Shown: positions 1-10,700 of the stretch, one piece after another
Layout: each line of letters opens with the position of its first letter
How positions within the stretch are numbered: position 1 is the stretch's first letter
Program-made: the position numbers and the translations under genes
Notes under the pieces: model-generated
Database searches by the model: none
Seen by the model: the letters and a program-made list of their open reading frames with translations, nothing else
Told to the model about the DNA's origin: nothing
Assembly: GCA_963924555.1 (NCBI GenBank)
Contig: OZ004586.1
Span: forward strand, 3,182,501-3,246,500
Length of the DNA: 64,000 nucleotides
Reading direction: 5' to 3'
DNA from: Crambe crambe
Taxonomy: Eukaryota > Porifera > Demospongiae > Poecilosclerida > Crambeidae

Positions 1-520
1 CCAATAAGTAACAACCGTATTATATTGGAGTATTTCATGACTAGTTGCTGTAGATGCTGCTGTTACGCCAGCACTGAAGTCTGTAGGTCTTGTGTCACCT
101 GTTGTTATTAGGTATCCCCTACTAGGAGGATTGGGTGGTGGTGTCCAGGAGACTCTCACTCTATTTATCCCAATCTGTCTCACCATGAGGTCAGTAGGAG
201 CTTGTTCTGCATCGATATAATTGTACTATTGGTCATTTCAGGTTAGCTACATATGAGCTGTAGTTCCCCATCAGTTTTGCTGTGCATGGATGCATGGTTC
301 ATATGTAATGGATGCATGGTTCATATGTACAAAGATCTCTATTGTTATATGCCATTTGAAAGTATATATACGTAACTAGTATACTGTAACTGTTGCTACG
401 TAGCTAATGCCCAAGATTATTTAACATACTTAGCTACGTAGATATGCACTTGCCTTGACTCCACACAGATATGAGACTGGACACAAGTCCAAGAGTCAGA
501 AGTAGCACACTATTCAACAT
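1..520 (-). CDS. Short FN3 receptor, 5' end only (gene A)
   Basis: Partial gene running off the left edge. The signal-peptide exon is 454-520 (22 codons, starting MLNSVLLLTLGLVSS). The first FN3 exon is 206 down to at least 1 and contains [20 protein letters not shown]. Intron 1 starts with GC instead of GT (AAG|GCAAGT on the minus strand), a classic GC-AG donor. The sequence nearly matches the 5' part of gene G (16744-17275), so this is probably the duplicate of that short receptor, though a phosphatase-type 3' end cannot be excluded because the rest is outside the window. The FN3 exon is open where visible. Expected product: a secreted or membrane-anchored FN3 ectodomain. Confidence 0.75.
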
Positions 521-689
521 AATACCTATTGTGAACTATCTTCATTGGTCTTTGCTTTGAGTTATGTATGTATGTACATAACTAGTTAATTAGAATAATT
601 TTTGGATATTCTGTTATGATGATCATCAAATTTTTGGGAAAATCAGATTATTCAATCGTTTACTAACTGAATAATGTAATATATACTAG

Positions 690-905
690 GGAAATGCAAT
701 GGGAGTGTGGGAATAAGTGCAAACCATTGATGGGAAAAAATATTGCTCAAAAAAGTATCAGCAAACTAGAGTAGGGATGAAGGAAAGCTAACAATCACAT
801 CACTCCACTATAATCTGATAGCTTACGGCTTGTGTATAACGAATATTACACATTCATCCCTACCATTGTTTGCTTAATTTTTTGCTCATCCCTACATTTA
901 TTTTT
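690..905. mobile_element. Foldback MITE
   Basis: Imperfect inverted repeat. The left arm holds GTAGGGATGAAGG near 771, and the right arm holds CATCCCTAC at about 857 and again near 885, with matching GCAAAC/GTTTGC and GGGAAA/TTTCCC words further out. It has no coding capacity. It lies between gene A and the decayed receptor. A near-identical copy is at 17448-17655, so the insertion predates the segmental duplication. Exact ends are not defined because no clear target duplication was found. Confidence 0.5.
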
Positions 906-949
906 CCCTCACTTGTTTCTGGTCTTTATCATAAACTTCTTTCTAACTG

Positions 950-3893
950 TTATATGTACTCAAGGACTATGGTTACAATCAATGTGTGCAGCTTTCTCAC
1001 AGTAACTTGCAGTGTCCTGATGACATACAGTAGTCAGCAAACGTCAGTGATGGATGGAGTACGCACGTGCCTCGATGTCCATGAGTATATCCCTAATGAA
1101 ATACATGTAGCTATGCTTACGTACTTCAACATAACATGCATGCATTGATGAATTCTCCCTGGCAATCATCAAATCCTGGAATAACTTTGAGCACTATGCA
1201 ATTATGATCATCTACAGGAAACAAGTACGTAGATAGCTTTATCATGTTTGCAAATCAATTCAACATGTTTTCTTTGTGTAATCCAATTATTTAGGATGCT
1301 CATCACAATTGTCAAGACTCTATGGACACATTGGTAGCTAGTCAATATGTTGCGTATCTGATACTGATTCCTGAATCCTGTGTCAGAGAGGGATCGAATG
1401 ATTCACTGCCACATACTCTCCAAAGTTATTTACTGGAATAGTCTCCCTTTGAACAGGATTGATTTCTTCATTATCTGGCCTCACTGTAACTTCTCAGTCT
1501 GTAATTGTAGACTCCACTGGGTCTGCGATAAAAAAAAAAGTGTTAGTTAGCTAGCTAATACTGAAATGAAGAGGTATAAGCAGGTAGTGGCTTGATGCAC
1601 AGATTGTACTGGTCTTTCAACAAACCTGTATATTCCTCCATCATAATAATTGAATCAGGTATCATCTTCACAGCTATAATGTATTATACGTATATACAGT
1701 ACATAATTATTATGATGATAATAATACTAACATCTTTTCTTCAGCCAGAATCCAACCTAACACAACCAAAAGAAGAGCAATAGCTAATAATAATAATTCC
1801 TCCAATTATTGGTCCAATTTGTGGCAGTGAAGTAGCTATAGGATTAGAGGAACACAAGACATTTTCAGGTACACAAAAGCAATTAACTCACACATCAAAT
1901 TTTAGCAAGTTACCCCACTAAAATTTATAGGGGATCTATAATGTTTGGCTTACATGCCAATGTAGTGTTGGCCTTGGAAATTTGACTACGTAGATGTTGT
2001 AGTTGCAATTGACATAGTCGTAGGATGCATCATTGATCTTACTGCTGATAATAACTTCTCCATTTTTTTCAGCTGTATAGCAGCTACTTGAAACTGGTAA
2101 TCCATGATGTTTGATTCAAATAACAACTGAGTTCACAGAGCTGGGAACAATGATGGATTCATTGACCTCTGCCTCATAATCCTCTGTCACATTAATAAAG
2201 TAGTAAATTGTGTAGTTTGTAATCGTAGTCGTTAATAATATCCCAGTGTAAGTGACTGTAGCTAATAGCATGCAGAGATTTAGAGTCAATGATGGGATAG
2301 TGAATGTAGCTAGTGCTCAAGTCTGAGTAGAGGTGTTGACTCTGATAGTATTGTTGCAATTGACTGTGTAAAAGTGACTTCATAACTGATGATGACCCCA
2401 TTAGGTTCTTGAGGTGAACTCCAATTAAGTGAGTACAATAAAAGGAGTACCAGCAAGGTTGAAAACAGGATCAGGAACTATAATGTGTACAGAAATAATC
2501 AGTGATGATCATTGTTCTTGATGGACCTTTTATGAGGGTCCCAAGAGCAGTCACGATAGTTGGTTAGCTTGTAGCTACAAGGATAGCTAAGGGCAAAATT
2601 TTTTGCCTTGACCACGCCCATTTTGCCAAACCACACCCTTTTGAATATCAAACCATGCCCACTTGATGTTTTGCATAGCTAGCAGCTGCAATTGTTGATA
2701 TGAGGAGATTAAGATTACACTCCTACACGTAGCTGGAATATAAGACACTCTCTCTTTATGGTTAATCCACTGGCATGGGTGTGTGTGATTATCACATCAT
2801 GTCCAGGGGTGTAATGGACATGTACAATAGTATTAGCAATGGAAAAAAAAATTATTTTTTTTTGGGGGGGGGGGGGGGGGGGGGGGGGAAGCTGGAAGTT
2901 TTGGGGGGGAAGTTCCCCCCCCCCCCCCCCCCCCCCCCCCCCAGTAGATAGAATCCTGGGGACGGGAGTTGGGTGATCGATTAAGCCTCCGTTGTATAAC
3001 TTTCATACACTAATGACACAGCCATCCATCTTTGTTTTACTTAGAAAATATATATAGCTAACTATGATTACATTCTTCTTTAGTCATAGCTAATAGTGAT
3101 TGCATTAGTAAAGGGTCTAGTCCCACCACCACACCAGGGATCAGAGCCCCTCCCACTTTTTGGAATTCCATTGTGTAATTATTAGTGATTGGACCATTGT
3201 GTCCAGGACACACTAACACTTCTGGAGGTCACAGAGATGTTGTGTTGGGGAGCAGTAGGTGCTGCAGCAGATCAAACCATTAAGCTACGTAACTCTGTGA
3301 TTTCAGTCATACGTACTTACCAGCCTGCTGCCTTTGGTTGTGTTTGATAATGTGCACATTTCCTTACCTCTTACAGTGCTACTCACAGGTCCTACTACTA
3401 TTGGAGTCCCATAAAGTGCAACCAGCCAATATATATAAGTATATACGTATGGGATATATGTAACTGTATACCAGGTATCTGTCCTTACATCATGACTAGA
3501 TACTCCAAATAGTGCTGTTATGCCACGTCTGAAGTCTGTAGGTCTTGTGTCACCAACTGTTATTAGGTAGGAGGATTGGATGGTTGTGTCCAGGAGACTC
3601 TCACTCTATTTATATCCCAATCTGTCTAACCATGAGGTTAGTGGGAGCTTGTTCTGCATAATTAACACACCCATCATACTAGGATTATTAGCTAACAAGC
3701 ACCCATTTATAGTGTGATGACAATATTTTGTTAGTAGTCATAAATATAATCTGTTAATAATGTAGCTATGTAGCTATTAATCAATCATCTTTCTACCTAC
3801 AAGTAGGTTAGCTATAGACCTTACTCCCTTGACTGCACACACAGATATGAGAGTGGACACAAGTCCAAGCAGAACTACCTCGCCATTCAACAT
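950..3893 (-). pseudogene. Decayed RPTP copy (pseudogene B)
   Basis: Remnants in correct gene order on the minus strand: signal exon near 3830-3893, first FN3 near 3370-3655, third FN3 near 3070-3290, fourth FN3 near 2230-2470, fifth FN3 near 1960-2200, membrane exon near 1740-1850, a truncated Ig exon near 1440-1530, and D1 exon pieces near 960-1340. The second FN3 exon is missing, frames are broken in most pieces, and everything 3' of early D1 is gone. The signal exon lost its splice donor: AAG|GG here, against AAG|GTGAG in the duplicate near 20747. Short open frames inside are chance survivals. The family assignment is certain from similarity to gene D. Confidence 0.85.
2849..2942. repeat. 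Homopolymer tracts (T, G, then C)
   Basis: A run of T, then about 25 G, a short spacer, then nearly 30 C. The corresponding site in the duplicate (19817-19868) has T, a few G and a long C run, so the tract is hypervariable. A likely site of sequencing or assembly uncertainty. Confidence 0.9.
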
Positions 3894-4384
3894 GATTATT
3901 AGCCTAGCTAGTTACTACACCATGCATGGATGCATGAACTAGTATACTACAAGTCTAGAAAGCTGTTTTGTTTCCTAATAAGTAATCAGAGATATACTAA
4001 CATATGAAAACATGAAGCAGGCTATAATTCATGTATACATTGTATGTAGAGTTAAGGGAGCTAGCTAACTATGGCTAGTAAGTCCTAGAAAGCTCTGTTT
4101 TGTTTGGGAATTGTAGACATTTGGAAAACAAAGCAAAGCTGTGTATACTGAAGTATAAATTCTTGTTTACAATAATTTTTGGTTATACATGATACGTATG
4201 TACATGGTAATTAATTTTCATGTGATTAGTTGATGAACATGACCACGAATAATATAACTTTAACTACAAAATATACAAAATCTGATTGTCAGGTTCAAGA
4301 CCTGAACAAAACATATTTTACCATATATGGTCATTTGACCTTTAAACCTTCTAGAAGGTTCTTTACACATGATTGATAGTCCTA

Positions 4385-4540
4385 CATCATGACTAGATGA
4401 TGTAAATGCTACTTGTATGCCAGTACCAAAATCTGTATTAGGTATTCCCTTTTAGGAGGATTGGGTGGTGGTGTCCAGGAGATTCTCACTCTAGCTATTT
4501 ATCCCAACTTATCTGACCATGAAGTCAGTAGGAGCTTGTT
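4385..4540 (-). pseudogene. Orphan first-FN3 exon fragment (fragment C)
   Basis: The 5' part of a first FN3 exon, with an intact acceptor at its upper end (CAG|AACAAG) and the usual PPPNPP region encoded near 4455-4470. Towards 4385 the similarity stops abruptly and runs into sequence that elsewhere lies upstream of a receptor start (compare 12830-12970). It therefore sits at a recombination or deletion breakpoint. It has no downstream exons of its own. Its former signal exon lies just upstream but is inverted (4720-4789). An equal copy is at 21310-21469. Confidence 0.75.
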
Positions 4541-4686
4541 CTGTGTGCATAACAAGAAATATAATAATATTACGTACTGTCTGCTAGCTATGACCAATTT
4601 TGAACAGTATCCCCCCCCCGAGCAATATAGTGGTGAATGTAATGTGACCAATAATGGTAAGGCATCTCTTTGATTATCCATACAAC

Positions 4687-4872
4687 TAGTACGTAGCTAG
4701 CAATAGGCCATTGATCATCATGTTGAATTGTATACTACGTACTTCTAACACTTGGACTTGTGTTGCTCTCTCATCTGTACAGGGTCAAGGTGAGTACAAT
4801 AGTTATGTATGAATGATTGTTTACATACCATGAATAAGCTATTAGCTACTTACTTTATACTTATTTTATACC
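4687..4872 (+). pseudogene. Inverted segment with a receptor signal exon
   Basis: The plus strand at 4720-4789 reads as a family signal exon (ATG TTG AAT TGT..., ending GTCAAG|GTGAG), opposite to every other copy. Compared with the collinear locus at about 54735-54890, the flanks CATACAA (left) and CTTGCTAGAGCATAC (right) are in normal orientation while the roughly 185 bp between them is reversed. The signal exon can therefore no longer splice to the FN3 exon at 4385-4540. The frame also carries changes that make the peptide less hydrophobic. The same inversion is present at 21655-21724, so it predates the segmental duplication. Confidence 0.8.
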
Positions 4873-5073
4873 ACTTGCTAGAGCATACAAGAAGGAATGT
4901 AACTGCATAACCTTGTTCCCAGGCCATCATGGGAAAAACACAAGGTTAGGAAGATACTGTAATAGCTATACACTTTAAATTCCAGCAATATAGCTAAACA
5001 AACAACCATAAAAGTGACTGTAGAGTATCTTAAACTAAGCCATAAATTATACGTATAGCTAGTATGTATAGGC

Positions 5074-7745
5074 TCACAGTGGCCATGCAATGCCAACAAG
5101 ATATAGTATAAGGTAGTACAGGCATCTAAGGTTAGCTTCTCTGCATGTTGAATGAGCTACTTCATTACATTCACCCTTTCCCAAATACTGATCACATTTT
5201 TGAGTTTTCCATGGAAATTGCTGGTACTGCATGCTACGTATGTGTCAAAGAAGGTTGGTGCTTGCAGTGTCCATTATACGTATGGTTATTCACATACTTC
5301 ATTATTATGTCCTGAGTATGTACTATAGCTCGAGGTTTATAATTAATATTGTGGAAGCTGATCTATTCATCAGTGAAAATGACTACATACGTAGCTACCT
5401 AGCTATGCCCAATGGCTAATATAATTGGTCAGTAAAAAAGTCAAAATCAAGTCAAAAAATCAGCAAACTTTTAATTATTACGTATGTGAAGCGAATTAGC
5501 TAACTGTACTTAAATGCTTTGAAAGTTGGCATATGTATCAAATGAGTCCAAGAATACAAGTGTGGCATCAAATAAGGTCTTGTAATTTGCCTGCATAATG
5601 AATGATTGCATCTCCATAAAGAGTTACTTAATAATTCATTGGTGCCTCACCAGAGTGGGCACAGCCCCTGGTTTCTGAACGCGGAGAGCTTTGACCACTT
5701 GGAAGACATCCACCACTCCCTCTGTCTTGCATCGATCAATGATGGTGGCTATGGCACAGAACATTCCACTCCTGGTCACTGTGTCACTATACATACGTAC
5801 AAACATTAGTTCACTGTAGCTATAGTCATGACACATTAGCAAGCTTTGTATTGACCATATTGGAAGTTTGTTTGTTTGTTTGAATGCTGTGGTTCTGAAA
5901 GATTACATAATGACTACTTCATAGCTAACCATGTGAGATCCCTTACCAATTGTAAAGGTCATCATTTGAAAAGTGCATGGTTTGTCAGTATCATGTGATT
6001 GGCTACCTGCAGTGTATGAATACAGGTTTGTTTCCTGTCTTCCTCTGGATTTTGGAGAGCTCCTCCACGACATCCACCACACTCTTGAGGTTGGAACACA
6101 CTCCATCTGGTCTCCAGCATGTGATGTGGAACTGAGTCACTTGGTGGGTCTTTTTGGTCTAAATGTAAACATAATACGACATAGTAGCATATTTCCAACT
6201 CTTTTGATTTCTCAGTACTTTACTCCTATAAAATACTTGGTCAATTAACTTTTTTTCGTTTAAGTATTTTCACCAAAAGTGCATCAAAATTACATAGTAG
6301 CTAATGAAATTAAATACTGATTTCATAAAGAAGGTTGGAGATTCTGTATGCTAGACAACAACCTTATTTTGTAAGATGTCAAGTGTTCTGACAGTGAACC
6401 CATTCAACTCCTCCTGATTAATCAGATAAACTTTGAACTCCCCAAATTGAGCCACTTGTCCCTCCACTGGCCAGTACTGGCAACTACTCTCCTGTAAATA
6501 ATTATTATTCATCAACCATACAGGGGGGAATATAGAATAGAATTTATTAACACTGTATGTAATAGCTATATAATTGTGTTACATGTATGTGAATACCAAT
6601 AGCAAAGTGTGCATAATGTAGCTATTCGTGTTGAGTCTCGATCATGTAATAGTTATATACTATTAGCCTCACTCATAATATGCAGAGACGTGGTATGAGG
6701 TTATACGTAATATAATGCATGAACTTACTGAGCTGATTTGATGCATGCATTATACTGATAGCAATGGGCATGGATATTATAAACATAAACTACTCTCCAC
6801 AAAGATTTCATAAAATTGCTGTAGCTACAGTTACTAGAAGCAAGCAATTTTACCAGATGGTGTTAAGCAGTTATGTATTATTGCCATGGATGTATTATTG
6901 CCATGGATACCAGTTATGTATACACATACCATTCCATTCTCAATGAGGTCGGACAACATGATGACTGCCCCACACTTCCTATCACAGATGACTTTCCACA
7001 TGTTTCTGACGGTGGAGGACATTGGGCCTTCTGCTATGATGTAAGCCTTCTTTTGCTTATAAGCCTGCATACGTACATACAATATAAGATGATCAAAAAT
7101 TGACCGTATAAGTGCTCTTAACAGATATGTAACCAAAAAAGTTTATCCAGTTCTTTTCTCACAAGGTAGCTAGCTAGATTACACATACGAGTTAAGGAAA
7201 TACTAGAAAGCAAAATTGTTGTATATGCAAAGTTTGTTAGCTATCCTGATCTATTGCATGCAGTACATTATTAATGTGATTATTAATGAACTTACATTGG
7301 CAGCAACAGCATGTATGTAGTCAGGATACTCTCCACTCATAACTACACGGTACTTATCAGCTATGTACATGTGAATATTATAACAGTGCATCCTAACTGT
7401 TTAATATTGGAATATAGAATGTTGAGTTTACATGGTAGGAAATCTTTGAGGCGATTCTTATCTGAGTGATGGAGTGCAGCAGTGCATATGACATCACTCT
7501 GTTTAGGTGATACAAGATCCAACACCTTTTTAAAAGAGAATTACATACAATTTGTAGGTAAGTAGTTGGTAAGTAGTCAAGAACTCTCTATAGACCTTGA
7601 ATTGTGTCTCAAGTTTTATTGAGTTGTCTTCCATGTTCTTCCTGTTCATCTTCATCAGTGTGGATCTGAGGTTAGTGGCATTTATCTCAGTGTCCCCACA
7701 CATCACTGACTCCAAGATAGCATCATGGATGAAAATGTACTGCTC
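5074..7745 (-). other. Gene D second phosphatase domain D2 exons, probably non-catalytic
   Basis: Eight exons follow D1 in one frame: [11 protein letters not shown] and [11 protein letters not shown] (D1-D2 link), [67 protein letters not shown], then [16 protein letters not shown] and [13 protein letters not shown]. The CX5R signature is kept (C-SDTVT-R), but the usual SAGVG loop is altered, and the WPD loop reads W-R-P-D-G-V, which moves the acid Asp by one place. D2 is therefore probably a regulatory pseudophosphatase, as in many RPTPs. The last exon gives [16 protein letters not shown] and a 51-codon tail. Confidence 0.85.
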
Positions 7746-10700
7746 CTGTATGAGCAAGAAGAAGTATAGGTAGAAATAATTGGTATAGCTATATGTTTAT
7801 CTTTTGGAATGACATTTTTGGGGAAGGATATTAGTTTTGCCATAACTCCAGATACCAATCATTTTTGTGCATAACTAATGACAGCATCCTAAAGGCCTTA
7901 CTGGAGTCTGGACCATCTTCGTGCGCTGATGCCTCAGTTTATTGATGGTCCCTGCAATGTCCACTTTGTTTTCCTTCTTGACTTGTTCAAGAACAATATC
8001 AATACATATGAATGTACCAGTTCTCCCCACTCCAGCACTGCATGTATAAATATTATGGTATAGTCAATACAGATGAATACCAGTTTCCTCCAGGCCACTC
8101 AATGATGTAGATTTACTAACAAGTTTTACCTCAATCACAAGATGTACCTCTATAATAATATCAAATTGTAGCCAAGCTAAAACATAAACACAATAATGTA
8201 CAATGCCATTTAATGAACACCCTTAAGTAGCTAAGTCTATGTAATGTTGTTAATAGGCTTCTGAAAAGTTAGAGATGTGTATTAGCATTATGCTATAACC
8301 TTAGAACCATTATGGCAACATTACACAGAAAGTGTGTTTGTGTGTCATTTTCTTGGAAAAACTACTAAGCACTACATATGTTTGTTGTCATTGTTATCAA
8401 AATTGCAGTTTCCAGGACTCAAACAGTCCATAAATCCATAGATCACGTCATTGGCCCCCAAAACATCATAGAATTTGTGCATGCATGCTTACCTGCAGTG
8501 TACTAGCATGGGGCCTCTTCTGCTCTTATGCTGTGAGAGGATCCTACGATGAAAGGAAAGCATTGAAGTGGCATAATCAGGCACTCCATGGTCAGGCCAG
8601 GACGTGAAATGAAACTGCTTCAGTGTCCAACTTGCAGAACTGCCTTCTAACTTTTATATAGATGAGAGAGAGATACTCAGATTATGTACATGCAGAATGA
8701 ATCAATATGTGTAGCTTTCTCACAGTAATTTGCAGTGTCCTGATGACATAGTCAGCAAACATCTGATATTCCACCAGGGTGACCTTGAAGGGACCATAAT
8801 TCTTGCTTCCACTGTCTGGCCAATACTGCTCACATTTAACCTTGTTACCTTCCTTGATGTTGGTTACCATGACAATAGTTGAGGGTCTCTCCTGCCAAAT
8901 CAGTCGCCAAAAGTTGACAAGCATGCAACTTTTAGGACCTTCACAATAATTATGAGCTTTTATGATTTTACTCTTAAAATTTAATATGTATGGGCAATAC
9001 CTTGTGTTACAATGAACTTTGATGGCTGTGAGTATCCCTAGTGAAGTACATAATTTATTATATTTATTTATTGTTTTTGCACATACTTCAACATAACATG
9101 CATTGATGAATCCTCCCTGACAGTTATCAAATCCTGGAATAGCATTGAGCACTATGCGATTATGATCATCTGGAATTGATAAATAATATGTACATATCAT
9201 AGCTACATATTATGATATGCAAAATTGTGTTAATATAATACTGCATGTACAACTTACACACAGTGATGTTTCCAAATCGATTCAACTTTTTGTTTTCCTT
9301 GAGCAATCCAATTGTTTTAGGATGCTCATCACCACTGTCAAGACTCTATAAACACATTTATTGATTCATGTAGCTACAATAATAACATTATGTACATACG
9401 TAGCTACGTAACTACCTCATACTGATTCCTGAATCCTGCATCAGAGTGGGAATGATTCGCTGCCACATACTCTCCATAGTCTGTCACTGGAATAGGCATC
9501 AATTTGACTGTCTCCTTTTGAACAGGATCAACTTCCTCATTATCTGGCCTCACGGTAAGTTGTACTTCTCTTTCAGCTACACCACTTGGGTTCCTGGCCT
9601 GTAACTTGTAGACTCCACTGTGTTTGAGCTTGACAGACTCTATGGAGAGAACACCACTTGATTGAATCTCCACTGCATAGTCCGACTTCAACTTGATCCC
9701 TTCATGGTACCAAGTGAGGGTAGGCTCAGGATTCCCACTCACTGCAGTCTTGAATGTTACACTTTCACCTTTAGTCAGATGTTTATTAGAAGGAAAGTCC
9801 ATGATCACAGGTCCTGCAAGTTTACAAACATGTTAAAACTGCAATGAATAGGTATAAGCAGTTTAATAATGGTAGTGCCTTAATGTACGTAGTTGATGGT
9901 TAACAAACCTGTATATTCCTCCATCATTATAATTGAATCAGGTGGTCTTTTATTATCATCTTCTCTATTCTTTTTTCTATTGTAGTTACACAGCCATAAT
10001 GATTATTATGATAATGATAATATACCTTTTATTCCACCAGAATCCAAGCAAAATATGAAACACAATAAACAAAAGAGCAATAATCCCTCCAATTATTGGT
10101 CCAATTTGTGTCAGTAAAGTAGCTACAGAATACAATAATTATGTACGTATGAGACAGAGTGGTTTTGAAACTGTTTAAATTTTCACAAGTTGCCCACAAA
10201 TGTTTGCCTTACATGCCATTGTAGTGTTGGCTTTGGATATTTGAGTAGTTATTGTAGTTGTAGGAGGCATCGTTGATCTTATCGCATCTGACCTTTCTCC
10301 TATAATAACTTCTCCATTGATTTCAGCTGTAGCAGCTACCTGAAACTGGTAATCTGTGATATTTGATTCAGTCAAATTTCTAATAAGAACTGAGTTCACA
10401 GAGCTGGGAACAATGATGGATTTATTGACCTCTGTCTCATAGTCCTCTGTCACATTAAGAAAGTAGTAGTAAACTGTGTACTTTGTAATCATAGGGTTGT
10501 TAATAGTCTCCCAGGAAACTCTGACTGAGGAATCAGACACAGATTCCACCTGTACATTCATCACCTTGGCTAATGAGACAAAAATGATATAACAATAGTG
10601 ATGATACTTGTACACTGACTCACCTGGTGCTTCAAAGGTAGTCTGATCAGGCAAATTAACAGGTTCTCCTTGACCTATTCTTGTGTAAGCAGTGACTGTA

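Larger units (their letters stand above)
1..6660. repeat. Segmental duplication, copy 1
   Basis: Matches 16744 to about 24700 in the same orientation with only scattered substitutions and small indels. It carries, in order, the 5' end of a short receptor, a decayed receptor, a fragment with an inverted signal exon, and the 3' exons of a full-length phosphatase receptor. The match continues more loosely through the rest of gene D against gene E. The left end lies outside the window. The main difference is a 1124-bp element present only in copy 2. Confidence 0.9.

Noticed and set aside
870-1148. Plus-strand frame of 92 codons
   Set aside because: It runs antisense through remnants of D1 exons and a MITE arm, with no start or splice context.
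2192-2401. Open frame duplicated exactly at 19122-19331
   Set aside because: It is an out-of-frame passage through decayed FN3 exons of pseudogenes B and B'; the conservation only reflects the recent duplication.
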